Source: Paenibacillus silvestris (GTDB lineage: Bacteria; Bacillota; Bacilli; Paenibacillales; NBRC-103111). Taken from it: a stretch of 64,000 nucleotides of DNA. Each line of letters starts with the position of its first letter. Positions within the stretch are counted from its first letter, which is position 1. The translations under genes were made by a program, and so were the position numbers. The stretch is from assembly GCF_009882985.1 (NCBI RefSeq), contig NZ_WTUZ01000040.1, forward strand, positions 310,001 to 374,000. The letters are read 5' to 3'. The notes under the pieces were generated by a model that saw only the letters and a program-made list of their open reading frames with translations, was not told where the DNA came from and did not search any database. Of this stretch, positions 1 through 8,211 are shown piece after piece.

Positions 1-738
1 CGTAAAAGGGGCATTGTCTATATTCATGACTTTGTCATTATAATCATAAATCATATGATCGAAGTTCCCATTCGCTCCCGAGCCTCCCCGGAATGAGAAG
101 CCGTAACGATTCTGCTTCGGATCGGTCAGCTTTTTGGCAGAATCCACCAGTTCCTCCCATGTTTTGGGCGCCGTCAATCCTTTGGCCTCAAACCAGTCTT
201 TCCGATAAAACATTTGTCTTTGATACAGCGCATTGGCGATAAAATAAAGTTTGCCGCCCGTTGAGCCTACAACTTTGGACGTGCCCGAAAGTGTTTTACT
301 ATCCGCCCAGCTTGATGCGTACGTATCTAAGGGCTCAAGATAGCCGTTATTGACATACTCAGCAATGTTCAGATCTCTAACCTCAAGAATATCGAGGTCT
401 TGCTTGGCAGCCAGCATCGTTCTAATCTTATTGTCTGCTTGATCGAAAGGAGGCGAAATGAGCTCTACTTTAATGTTGGGATTGTCCTTCTGAAATCGTC
501 CAATAGCGTCTTGAAGCAGCTTCGTACGCTCCGGGCTCGTTAAACTTTCGATCATCTGAAGCGTTACTTGTTTAGCAGCAGGTTCCGTACTCTTCGGCGT
601 ATCCGTAGCTGCTGGCGAGCTCTCGCCAGGTGCAGGCGAACTGCTCGTACCCCCGCTTCCGCTGCACGCTGCTAAGCTGCCCAATAACATGACTCCCGCT
701 AGCATAGTTGTCCATCCTTTTATTGCTACTGCCCCCAT
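1..738 (-). CDS. Extracellular sugar-binding lipoprotein of an ABC transporter (3' part cut by window edge)
   Basis: The first 246 residues are visible; the C-terminus lies beyond base 1. The N-terminus is a lipoprotein signal ending in LGSLAAC with Cys25 as the probable lipidated residue, followed by a Ser/Thr/Pro/Gly-rich linker. The mature part reads like a family 1 carbohydrate-binding protein, with a degraded ISPPFDQADNKI region, KLYFIANALYQRQMFYRKDWF and PKTWEELVDSAKKL. Such proteins capture sugars or oligosaccharides outside the membrane and pass them to an ABC permease. The ATG at 738 has a GGGGAGG ribosome site upstream. The substrate cannot be told, and no permease genes are visible in this window. 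Confidence 0.85.
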   Translation of the reverse strand, partial: MGAVAIKGWTTMLAGVMLLGSLAACSGSGGTSSSPAPGESSPAATDTPKSTEPAAKQVTLQMIESLTSPERTKLLQDAIGRFQKDNPNIKVELISPPFDQADNKIRTMLAAKQDLDILEVRDLNIAEYVNNGYLEPLDTYASSWADSKTLSGTSKVVGSTGGKLYFIANALYQRQMFYRKDWFEAKGLTAPKTWEELVDSAKKLTDPKQNRYGFSFRGGSGANGNFDHMIYDYNDKVMNIDNAPFT

Positions 739-818
739 ATCTCACGGCCTCCCCAAATTTGTTATATTCAACTATATTGTCTTAATTCAATAGATATGTC
801 TTACCTAATCATTAAAAA

Positions 819-860
819 TAAACAAGCCGGCCTCTGTTAACCAGAGAACGGCTTGTTTAT
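819..860 (-). terminator. Intrinsic terminator of the beta-propeller glycosidase gene
   Basis: A 10-bp stem (AAACAAGCCG with CGGCTTGTTT) encloses a smaller CTCTG/CAGAG hairpin and is followed on the minus strand by a T-rich run (TATTTTTAAT). It lies just downstream of the gene ending at 870. Confidence 0.8.
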
Positions 861-869
861 GACAATGTC

Positions 870-1907
870 TTATTCAGTGGCAATCGGCACCACCATGTTC
901 CATGTATGAGTAGCTTTGGTGAATCCTCCTGCTCCATCTGCTGTTGCCGCAAATAAATGCGTTGGTTTGCCATCTTGGAAAAGAATAAAAGGTCGCTCGA
1001 AGCTGCCCATAACCGTCTCCGTGCCGTCATCCCAACGGATTTTCCTGGAGTATGCCTTAGGATTGTTGGATACATGCCAGGTTAATCCATCCATGGAGTG
1101 AGCTTGTATGCCTGCATGCAGCTCCCCGCATATGTGACCATCCATATCTTTGGCAATAAGCTCGTATCGCTCACCCGTGTGCCAAATAAATGGATCTTCC
1201 AGATGAAATTTAGCAGGTGGAAATACCGGATCTTCACTGGCTACGTGGTAGGGACCATCATAATGGTCAGCACGCGCCGCACCGATCATCATATTCCCAT
1301 GTACATTTCCTTCGTATTGACGTGCTTTATAGATGAGCATGACAGAGCCGTCCTCATGAATGCAAGGTGCAGGATTCGAGGTCAGGAAGCTGTCAAAATG
1401 CCCTGGTCTTGTCGGTAAAATCGGAGCGTCCCGCCGTTCCCAAGGACCGAACACGCTAGTAGATGTGGCTATGCCTATACGCTTATTCGCACGAGCAACG
1501 ATACAACGCGGGTCTGTTAGGCCGAATTCTTCTCCAGGCAAGACATCAGCCAGAGGGTTTGTTGAGCCCATATAATATAGCACGTACGTGTCCCCGTGTT
1601 TCGTAATATGCGGGTTATGCGTACTGCGGCCATCCCAATATTCAGCTCCCCGTGCAGGAAGCACGATCTCCTCGAACGCATACGGCCCTTCCGGCGTATC
1701 AGAGACCGCTCGCACAACTTCCGAGTGAACAAGCCAGCCCGGGTGCATCGGCAGATGCTTGGGCCACCGGGATGCAAACATGTGAAAGCGACCATCTTCC
1801 CCTTTTATCACGGAGCCGCACCACACCCAATACCCCTCCATCCGAAATCCACCGTTCTTAGGTGCTGGTTTCAACCTGTCGTACAAGCTTTTCGTTTGTA
1901 TAGTCAT
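870..1907 (-). CDS. Five-bladed beta-propeller glycoside hydrolase-like protein (GH43/GH32/GH117-like)
   Basis: 345 residues without a signal peptide, so probably cytoplasmic. Repeated aromatic blade motifs are visible: GYWVWCGSVIKGEDGRFHMF, THNPHITKHGDTYVLYYMGS, SNPAPCIHEDGSVMLIYKA, FHLEDPFIWHTGERYELIAK and ERPFILFQDGKPTHLFAATA. These resemble bacterial 'sucrase/glycosyl hydrolase' propellers in which Asp and Glu residues on the inner strands do catalysis. Its role would be hydrolysis of a sugar or oligosaccharide taken up by the cell. It is divergent from an AraC-type regulator (start 2034), which probably controls it, and follows with its own terminator. Family membership is fairly sure; substrate is unknown. 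Confidence 0.75.
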   Translation of the reverse strand: MTIQTKSLYDRLKPAPKNGGFRMEGYWVWCGSVIKGEDGRFHMFASRWPKHLPMHPGWLVHSEVVRAVSDTPEGPYAFEEIVLPARGAEYWDGRSTHNPHITKHGDTYVLYYMGSTNPLADVLPGEEFGLTDPRCIVARANKRIGIATSTSVFGPWERRDAPILPTRPGHFDSFLTSNPAPCIHEDGSVMLIYKARQYEGNVHGNMMIGAARADHYDGPYHVASEDPVFPPAKFHLEDPFIWHTGERYELIAKDMDGHICGELHAGIQAHSMDGLTWHVSNNPKAYSRKIRWDDGTETVMGSFERPFILFQDGKPTHLFAATADGAGGFTKATHTWNMVVPIATE

Positions 1908-1957
1908 ATATACCCTCCATTATCATTTCAAAATGTTAGTCGCAATTGACAGCTGAT

Positions 1958-1971
1958 TGTAAGCGGTTTAT
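1958..1971. promoter_or_regulatory. Degenerate cre-like site between glycosidase and AraC gene
   Basis: TGTAAGCGGTTTAT matches 12 of 14 positions of the catabolite-responsive element consensus TGWAANCGNTNWCA (the last two bases differ). It sits in the divergent intergenic region, where CcpA control of a sugar gene would make sense. The match is weak. Confidence 0.3.
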
Positions 1972-2033
1972 CCTAAGAAAAATGCGTAAAATGGCAGCAT
2001 TCATACTATTTCGCAGTCTTGAGGTGTTAACCA

Positions 2034-2927
2034 ATGACGGAATTAACTTCTATCGTCTCCATCCAACCATCCATTCGGGCAGCACATTATCATGCGTATT
2101 CCGGCAGAGTAAAAGAAAAAAACAGATTTGGCTACTGCTTTGCTTTTCATTTTATTTATAAAGGGACTGGCACTGTGCAGATGAACGGACGAAGCTATCC
2201 TTTAAAGAAAGGCACGCTTGTATTCATACCACCAGGCCTTAAACATACTTTTCATATGAATGAATCGCAGCCAATTTCTTCCTATGATATGTACTGTGAT
2301 TTTTTCACGAAAAAAAATACGATTCAGCATCTTTATTTCGATCCACAGCTCGATTTCGAACCTGGTCTTCTGACAGAAAGCAAACCATGCAGCGAATTGG
2401 AACAATTAACCGGAATTACGCAGCTTAGCCGGTATCCAGAGCTTATTCAAACCTTCATTCAGATTGTCCGTATGAACCGATTGGATATTCAATATAAAGC
2501 CGAGATCGTAAACAGCTTGCTTTACAGTTGGATTTTACAGCTAGTCAATTTAAATCTGTCCGACAATATCCCGGATTACCGGATTCAGAAGATCATCGAT
2601 CTCATGGAACAGTATCCTGGGATGAATCCGCCTTATGAGCAGTGGCTGGACATGTGCCAATTAAAGAAATCGCAGTTCTATAGCATGTTTAAAAAAATGA
2701 CCGGACTGACGCCAAAAGAGTGTTTTTTTCGGATTAAAATGCAGCGAGCTTATGCGACAATCCATGAAAGTAAACGCTCAATCACATCGATTGCAGAAGA
2801 TCTGGGGTTTTCTTCGGTCCATTATTTCTCCCTGCAATTTTCCAAATATTTTGGTCTACCTCCCTCTGAACTCAGGAAACAGACGAAGGTAGCGAGCGTG
2901 TCCTATTCCATAAAGGACGAGCATTAG
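2034..2927 (+). CDS. AraC-family transcriptional regulator with N-terminal cupin
   Basis: 297 residues. The N-terminal half is an AraC-type cupin sensor domain (MNGRSYPLKKGTLVFIPPG). The C-terminal about 100 residues carry two helix-turn-helix motifs, ending in the typical SITSIAEDLGFSSVHYFSLQ and FSKYFGLPPSELRK segment. It would bind a sugar or glycan-derived ligand and act on DNA in the cytoplasm. The start ATG has GAGGTG 7 bases upstream. It is divergent from the beta-propeller glycosidase gene, the usual arrangement for a local activator. Confidence 0.88.
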   Translation: MTELTSIVSIQPSIRAAHYHAYSGRVKEKNRFGYCFAFHFIYKGTGTVQMNGRSYPLKKGTLVFIPPGLKHTFHMNESQPISSYDMYCDFFTKKNTIQHLYFDPQLDFEPGLLTESKPCSELEQLTGITQLSRYPELIQTFIQIVRMNRLDIQYKAEIVNSLLYSWILQLVNLNLSDNIPDYRIQKIIDLMEQYPGMNPPYEQWLDMCQLKKSQFYSMFKKMTGLTPKECFFRIKMQRAYATIHESKRSITSIAEDLGFSSVHYFSLQFSKYFGLPPSELRKQTKVASVSYSIKDEH

Positions 2928-3255
2928 CCGAGACAGCTACTAATTTCCAACATCCGTTGTATCAAGCTCTTCAAAAGTTTCTTTCAGCCCTCGATGGGTT
3001 GACAATGGAATTATACTTTGTCATCTTGATGAGGTCCTCCAAGTAGTTTTACTACATTATGCCGTCCGACAACTGATTTGTATTTAGATGAATTTCCGAT
3101 CATTTAGACAAATTTCCAGTGTTGTAAGCCTCATTTTCTTGTGGAACATCGTTCATCATTAATGCCTACAAAACGACAACGTGTTTCGAGCGACATTTTA
3201 TATGACATCTAGTAATCTATGATTAATACTATGAAAAAAAGGAGGACCCATCATC
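2928..3255. other. Gene-free stretch upstream of a small unknown gene
   Basis: No convincing ORF. It holds two 20-bp near-identical tandem units, ATTTAGATGAATTTCCGATC at 3082-3101 and a second copy at 3102-3121 with differences near positions 8, 9 and at the 3' end. An AT-rich promoter-like region lies around 3215-3235 before the GTG start at 3256. No strong terminator for the upstream AraC gene was recognised. Confidence 0.4.
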
Positions 3256-3681
3256 GTGGCACATAAAGTGATCAGTGATGAAGAGCTATTGCTGCTGCTG
3301 TCCCCTAATTGCGATAATCAAGAAACAAATTTACCCGAGAAGCCGAAACTAACGATGAAACTGCTGTATGAGCTGATCAAAAAGCTAAAACAAGAAAATG
3401 TGATCCTCTCTAATCGGATTGCTGAATATGAGCGCAGATTGGATTTACTGATGGAAAGCAAAGCCCAAGTCGCCAGTACCGCAGAGATGACTGTCCTTAT
3501 AGAACCCATACGTACAACGGAAGTAAAGCATGAGCTTAGCTTGGTGCTTCCCTCCAGCCATTTAACGCCACGCTCCACGCGGCATCCGTCTCCAAAGAAA
3601 AAGTCGATCTCGATCCTTTTCTTAAAGGCTCTGACGAGATTGTTCGTTAGGCGCCGCAGATTCCATCCTTTAAGACACTAA
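3256..3681 (+). CDS. Hypothetical coiled-coil protein with basic C-terminus
   Basis: 141 residues, GTG start with AAAAGGAGGACC upstream. Residues about 32-66 form a leucine/lysine-rich amphipathic helix that looks like a coiled coil (YELIKKLKQENVILSNRIAE). The tail is strongly basic (KALTRLFVRRRRFHPLRH), which could bind nucleic acid or membrane. No family was recognised. The good ribosome site and the terminator immediately after the stop support a real monocistronic gene. Confidence 0.6.
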   Translation: MAHKVISDEELLLLLSPNCDNQETNLPEKPKLTMKLLYELIKKLKQENVILSNRIAEYERRLDLLMESKAQVASTAEMTVLIEPIRTTEVKHELSLVLPSSHLTPRSTRHPSPKKKSISILFLKALTRLFVRRRRFHPLRH

Positions 3682-3727
3682 AAAGCCGTCTCCAAAGTAG
3701 CCCGTGACTTTGGAGACGGCTTTTTGT
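3682..3727 (+). terminator. Intrinsic terminator
   Basis: Long perfect stem AAAAGCCGTCTCCAAAGT / ACTTTGGAGACGGCTTTT with a short loop and a following TTTTTG, starting directly after the stop codon at 3681. Confidence 0.9.
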
Positions 3728-3775
3728 TGTCGCAATTTGTCCGCTCAATTGACGCTCTCAATTACTCTCTCAAAG

Positions 3776-3818
3776 TGTGATCTCAATCACTTCGAGTCCT
3801 TGCAGAATGAGCTACAAT
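3776..3818 (+). promoter_or_regulatory. Fnr/CRP-type box placed as a class II activator site
   Basis: TGTGATCTCAATCACT (3776-3791) matches the Fnr consensus TGTGA-N6-TCACA at 9 of 10 defined bases. A -10 hexamer TACAAT lies at 3813-3818. With initiation about 7 bases after the hexamer (near 3825), the box centre is at about -41.5, the position used by Fnr when it activates. There is no good -35 box, which also fits an activator-dependent promoter. Confidence 0.55.
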
Positions 3819-3877
3819 AAAAACAGATACAAAAGAAGATGGATTTCATAGAGAGAATACGAAAGGGGATATGAAAC

Positions 3878-4081
3878 ATGTTCTATTACTGGTTTACAGG
3901 CATTATCTGTTTAGTAGCCTTAGTTTCCACACTATATTTAGGATTCTCCCACAAAAATCAGGTAGCAAGTGAGTCATACACCAAACATACAGCAAAAAAT
4001 CTGAATAGCCTATTGATCCTGAATGTCTTGTTCATCGTTCTTTTCAGTCTAATTTTAATGTATTGGATTTCTACTAAATAA
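3878..4081 (+). CDS. Small two-helix membrane protein
   Basis: 67 residues with two hydrophobic helices (about 5-25 and 45-64) joined by a polar loop. ATG preceded by AAAGGGGATATGAAAC. No family recognised. The upstream Fnr-like box suggests expression under oxygen limitation, which is an inference. A terminator follows closely, so it is transcribed alone. Its size and topology fit a small accessory or regulatory membrane protein, but no function can be assigned. Confidence 0.65.
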   Translation: MFYYWFTGIICLVALVSTLYLGFSHKNQVASESYTKHTAKNLNSLLILNVLFIVLFSLILMYWISTK

Positions 4082-4095
4082 ATCATCCTAGAAGA

Positions 4096-4143
4096 AACAG
4101 GCTGTCCCGAAAGTCATTTAATGACTTGGGGCAGCCTTTTTAA
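4096..4143 (+). terminator. Intrinsic terminator
   Basis: Stem AGGCTGTCCC / GGGGCAGCCT, with an inner AAGTCATT/AATGACTT stem, then TTTTTAAAC. It ends the small membrane-protein transcript. Confidence 0.85.
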
Positions 4144-4236
4144 ACTTTTGGGAGCGCCGCTTTACATGAACGGGAAATACTAACGCTAAATCGCCAAATA
4201 ACACACTACAGGCATGAATAGATGGAATTTCTCCCG

Positions 4237-4914
4237 TTATTGGACCGCTTGCTTGTCCTTTTTGATATGTTTAGCCAAACGCTGGGCAGCATCTGCTGCT
4301 TCCTGATCAGCCTTTTGCATAATCTCATCAGGATTCAAGACTGACGTGCCTTGGACACGAATGATTTGATAATCCTCAAGTCCCATGAAATTAAACATTG
4401 CTTTGAGATATTTATGCGAAAACTCTACTTCTGTATACCAATCATTATTGGTGTAAATACCGCCGCTGCCTTGAATAACAACGATGCTGCGCCCATCTTT
4501 CAGTAAACCTACTGAGCCATTTTCCGTATATTTGAACGTTTCGCGCGCAATAAGGATGTTGTCCATGTAATCTTTTAACTTGGAGGGTACGTTAAAATTA
4601 TGGAGCGGCATTGCGATGACATACTTATCTGCGCTCTTGAACTGTGCCAGCACTGCCGTCATTCTACTCGTAATTCTCAGTTCCTCACTCGACAATTGCT
4701 CACCTTTCGCTAGTTTGTCCCAGGCCGCAAGAACCGTGCTGTCGACTAGCGGCACCTCGTCCTCATACAGATTAATTTGTTCGATCGTCTCGCCTTGCAT
4801 TTGATTTTCTTTATATACTTTCATGAATTGGTCCAGCACTCGCAAGCTAAAGGAAGCGCTTGATGCCACTTTTGGATGAGCATTAATGACTAATAGTTTT
4901 CCCACATTCTCCAC
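4237..4914 (-). CDS. azoR: FMN-dependent NADH:quinone oxidoreductase / azoreductase
   Basis: 225 residues with a flavodoxin-like fold. Family features seen: LLVINAHPKVASSASFSLRV (FMN phosphate loop), YVIAMPLHNFNVPSKLKDYM (flavin-binding segment), ETFKYTENGSVGLL and IQGSGGIYTNNDW. The enzyme reduces azo dyes and quinones by two electrons using NADH, protecting against electrophile and quinone stress. The ATG is at 4914, close to a GGGGAGTGTGG sequence. A second, more distant paralogue lies at 17079. It is monocistronic; no operator was recognised upstream. Confidence 0.92.
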   Translation of the reverse strand: MENVGKLLVINAHPKVASSASFSLRVLDQFMKVYKENQMQGETIEQINLYEDEVPLVDSTVLAAWDKLAKGEQLSSEELRITSRMTAVLAQFKSADKYVIAMPLHNFNVPSKLKDYMDNILIARETFKYTENGSVGLLKDGRSIVVIQGSGGIYTNNDWYTEVEFSHKYLKAMFNFMGLEDYQIIRVQGTSVLNPDEIMQKADQEAADAAQRLAKHIKKDKQAVQ

Positions 4915-5041
4915 ACTCCCCGATGACTCATATTATGACCTTTGAATGATAATCCGCTAACCTCTCTCCTTCTATTTTTTAATTTCTATAGCTTTTTTAT
5001 GCAAAAGGAACTGGAGTCCACGCTGTAGTTACCCTCAAAAC

Positions 5042-5070
5042 AAAAAAGGCTATCCATATCGGATAGCCCT
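5042..5070 (-). terminator. Intrinsic terminator of the DUF2892 gene
   Basis: Perfect 8-bp stem GGCTATCC / GGATAGCC with a 5-base loop, followed on the minus strand by TTTTTTG. Confidence 0.85.
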
Positions 5071-5090
5071 GCAGCTTACATATACCTACA

Positions 5091-5282
5091 TTATCGTATT
5101 TTACAAGTATTACGTCCAAGCATCTGATTAATTGCACATTTCTGCGCAAATCCTGTAATCAAAAGCGGAAACGAAACTAATCCGAATAATTTCCAATATC
5201 CAGGCAAGAAGTAGAACAACGACAACAGGATAATTCCTAATACAATACGGATAAAGCGATCAGTTCCACCAACATTTTTCAT
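5091..5282 (-). CDS. DUF2892 (YgaP-type) inner-membrane protein
   Basis: 63 residues. The start KNVGGTDRFIRIVLGIILLS, two hydrophobic helices and an end with CAINQMLGRNTC match the DUF2892 family, often fused to or encoded near rhodanese and sulfur proteins. The two conserved cysteines near the C-terminus are present. Function is not established; a role in sulfur or thiol handling at the membrane is suggested only by family context. It has a GGAGGG ribosome site and its own terminator. Confidence 0.85.
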   Translation of the reverse strand: MKNVGGTDRFIRIVLGIILLSLFYFLPGYWKLFGLVSFPLLITGFAQKCAINQMLGRNTCKIR

Positions 5283-5365
5283 GATTTATTCCCTCCATCA
5301 AGGTTTGTTTTGTCTTCATGTGATGATTATAGCAAAGACAAATTCCACAAACCGTGACTTAGTCA

Positions 5366-7288
5366 CTAACCTTTCACTTCAAATGCTGTCCCCATCTCCC
5401 CTTCGAATTTAATGAAGCCATCCTTATCCGAGACAATTAGTTCAATCCTTCCTCCTTGCCGATTCACGATCACATCCAACTCACGCCCACACACATGTAC
5501 GGAGCGAAGGGCCATATGATCCCAAGCTTCAGGTAATCTAGGCTTACAAATAAAACTGCTTAATCCCTTAGGCTGGATTCCAAAAATACCTTCCGTAATA
5601 ACCCGGCCATATAAAGCGCTTTCAGCAGAAAGATGCCGCTGGTTGCCTTCTGGATAAGCCTCAACCGCATAAGGGACATGATTGCCTAGTAGTCTTCGCC
5701 GCGAATATGAAAGCAAATAAGAGATTGCTTCCTCCGTTGCCCCTACAACAAATAACCCCCGTAACGCATATAGTGTGGAACGGTCCCAGAATGTAGTGTC
5801 TCCAGCTTGCGTTACTAATCCATCTTCTGACCACAGCCTTGGGGAAAGCAATGCAGCGATCGTTCCCGGTTTACGCACTTCAATACCCATAACTAACGGC
5901 GAACAAATCCACGACCTTAAGAGGTCATTTCCGTCGTAATATCGGTACGTATCGAAGCCTTCTACTCTTGCACCGAAGTATCGCTCTATGGCCTCATACA
6001 GGTCCTGCGCCGATGACACATATTGCTTGGCAATAGCCTCCTCACCTAGTTCGCAAGCTAAACGTGATCCATATACATAAGCGGCATAAGCCAGACAAGA
6101 AGTTGAAAGATTCGCCGAACCGCTTGGGAATCTCCCCTCTAACTCGTCGGAATCTGATGCGATAACCCCATCTTTATTTTTCTGCTTTTCGCAATAGTTC
6201 AAGCACCACACGATAGCTGGCCATAGTTCTATCGCGATATCCATGTCACCTGATGCAAGCGCAAAAAGCGCCGCGCCATAGGCATACATCGCCGCATCCC
6301 CGCGGTCTCCTGCCCCCTCCCAGATATCACTCCCTTCCGCTATGATGGAGCTTGGAATCGGTTGATAGTCAGGTCCCATGAACGCTGTATACAAGCGTAG
6401 CGCATTATGTGTTGCCTCATTGCCAAACGCATATCCTAGATACGGGAAAAAGGGTCCGGCATACTCGATTTGGTCATTCGTCCATATAGCCGCATAGTAT
6501 CGCCCGCCGCCAGGTCCATGCATAGGACCACTTTTCGTTTCAAAAATGCTTTCCGCAGCTCTTAATTTAGCAAATGCAAACATTTGATTGAGAACCCCAT
6601 CGGGCGTTTCTAAACGTAGATTTTGATTCATCAGCCTTACAAAATCAATCCTTTGTTCTTCTTCCTGTCGAACATCCATAATTTGATCCTGCTCTTGCAA
6701 ATGCCTTGCGCTTATGCGAACACTCAATTGACATGACGCCAGAGGTCCAAGCAAGTACTCATTTGCAGCATCATGTGAAACTTCGATGAAATAGATTCCG
6801 GCAACGCCTTTTACGGATTTACGGGACAGGTTGGCATTTATTTGAATAGAAACCGTTTGATCAGATGGATTGGTCAGCACGATTTTCTCCCAAACACTTC
6901 TCGAACTCACCGAAGGAAAGAGGGTCCTCTCGATGATAACCCCGTTATCCGCTAAACTTCGAATATGCAGCAATCCATTGAATTGAAAGGTTATCGGCCT
7001 TTCATTTACGCTGCGAACCCCATTGATCCATAAGGTCGGCATCGACTCCAGCTCAAAATCAACCATCAAGCTCCCATGGGTATCATTAGGAATCGTTCGA
7101 AGCGTAGGCCAGACGACTTTACGTGAAAGAGCCAGTTTCCCCTCCTGATTCACACCATAACTGACAATGACAGACACCTTTTTGCCGCTCATTTCAAGAT
7201 GATCTTCGTGGGGATCTACGCGGTCTTGTGTAAGGTTCCATTGGATGCCATGATCTTGCAAACTCCATCTTTCGAGATGATTGGACAC
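5366..7288 (-). CDS. Six-hairpin glycosidase-like protein
   Basis: 640 residues without a signal peptide. The N-terminal about 240 residues are beta-rich, like the supersandwich domain of these enzymes. The rest is helical with (alpha/alpha)6-barrel features, for example GGGRYYAAIWTNDQIEYAGP, EGSDIWEGAGDRGDAAMYAY, SDELEGRFPSGSANLSTSCL and DTTFWDRSTLYALRGLF. The acidic residues in the WTNDQIEYAGP and EGSDIWEGAGDRGD segments are candidates for catalysis. It likely hydrolyses an oligosaccharide in the cytoplasm; the substrate is not clear. GTG start with GGGAGGGGAAGAA upstream. Confidence 0.7.
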   Translation of the reverse strand: MSNHLERWSLQDHGIQWNLTQDRVDPHEDHLEMSGKKVSVIVSYGVNQEGKLALSRKVVWPTLRTIPNDTHGSLMVDFELESMPTLWINGVRSVNERPITFQFNGLLHIRSLADNGVIIERTLFPSVSSRSVWEKIVLTNPSDQTVSIQINANLSRKSVKGVAGIYFIEVSHDAANEYLLGPLASCQLSVRISARHLQEQDQIMDVRQEEEQRIDFVRLMNQNLRLETPDGVLNQMFAFAKLRAAESIFETKSGPMHGPGGGRYYAAIWTNDQIEYAGPFFPYLGYAFGNEATHNALRLYTAFMGPDYQPIPSSIIAEGSDIWEGAGDRGDAAMYAYGAALFALASGDMDIAIELWPAIVWCLNYCEKQKNKDGVIASDSDELEGRFPSGSANLSTSCLAYAAYVYGSRLACELGEEAIAKQYVSSAQDLYEAIERYFGARVEGFDTYRYYDGNDLLRSWICSPLVMGIEVRKPGTIAALLSPRLWSEDGLVTQAGDTTFWDRSTLYALRGLFVVGATEEAISYLLSYSRRRLLGNHVPYAVEAYPEGNQRHLSAESALYGRVITEGIFGIQPKGLSSFICKPRLPEAWDHMALRSVHVCGRELDVIVNRQGGRIELIVSDKDGFIKFEGEMGTAFEVKG

Positions 7289-7368
7289 TTCTTCCCCTCC
7301 CAGTTGAACCGTAGATATGGTTGGCCGGCCCTATACTAAGCGTATTCTTGCTGATTGAGCTTATGTAA

Positions 7369-7400
7369 GAAAAAAAGACCCGCGCTAAGCGCGGATCTCT
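7369..7400 (-). terminator. Intrinsic terminator of the YebC/YeeI gene
   Basis: The core hairpin CCGCGCTAAGCGCGG (7380-7394) is followed on the minus strand by TCTTTTTTTC. The same 15-base core recurs in the terminator at 20877-20891. Confidence 0.9.
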
Positions 7401-7419
7401 ACGATTAATCCTATATGAA

Positions 7420-8130
7420 TTATTCCACGTTATGATAAACCTGTTGAACATCTTCTAGATCTTCCAGCGCATCGATCAACTTATCGAATAGGACTTGTCC
7501 CTCTTCGGATAAAGTGACATTGTTTTGTGCGAGCATCGTCAATTCAGCAACAGCAAACTCGCTAATGCCAACTTGCTTGAATGCTTCTTGAACAGCGTGG
7601 AATTGATCGGGGTCTGCATAAACCATGACCATTTCGTCTTCTTCCACGATGTCACGAATGTCAACATCCGCTTCGAGCAGAACTTCCATGACTTCATCCA
7701 TGCTTTTGCCTTCAAGGCCGATAACCGCTGTCGCGTCAAACATGTAGGCTACAGAGCCGCTTACGCCCATATTACCGCCATTTTTATTAAAGGCTGAACG
7801 AACGTCTGGCGCCGTGCGGTTCACGTTATTCGTCAGTGCGTCCACAATGATCATCGCCCCATTTGGCCCAAAGCCCTCATAGCGAAGCTCTTCATAAATT
7901 TCATCGGAGCTGCCTTTTGCTTTATCCAGAGCGCGATCAATAATCGCTTTCGGTACATTGTAAGTTTTTGCCCGCTCGAGCACGACTTTCAATGCGCGAT
8001 TTGCTTCAGGATCCGGTTCACCTTTGCGTGCAGCTACATAAATTTCTAGTCCGAATTTCGCATAAATTCGACTTGTGTTTGCGTCTTTTGAGGCTTTCTT
8101 TTCTTTAATGTTATTCCACTTACGGCCCAC
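7420..8130 (-). CDS. YebC/PmpR family protein, YeeI type
   Basis: 236 residues from the GTG at 8130. Homologues begin MGRKWNNIKEKKASKDANTS, so this start is preferred over the in-frame GTG four codons upstream. Family landmarks include GPNGAMIIVDALTNNVNRTA, GNMGVSGSVAYMFD and DLEDVQQVYHNVE. YebC proteins were long annotated as transcription regulators; members have also been reported to help ribosomes through stalling sequences. The shorter, slightly divergent set typified by B. subtilis YeeI fits best. Monocistronic. Confidence 0.92.
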   Translation of the reverse strand: MGRKWNNIKEKKASKDANTSRIYAKFGLEIYVAARKGEPDPEANRALKVVLERAKTYNVPKAIIDRALDKAKGSSDEIYEELRYEGFGPNGAMIIVDALTNNVNRTAPDVRSAFNKNGGNMGVSGSVAYMFDATAVIGLEGKSMDEVMEVLLEADVDIRDIVEEDEMVMVYADPDQFHAVQEAFKQVGISEFAVAELTMLAQNNVTLSEEGQVLFDKLIDALEDLEDVQQVYHNVE

Positions 8131-8211
8131 GTTTGTTCCCACTTTCTGTTTTTATCTCATTTAACATAATAACCTATTTTCATTCCAAAAGTAAAAATAA
8201 AATCGCTAAAA

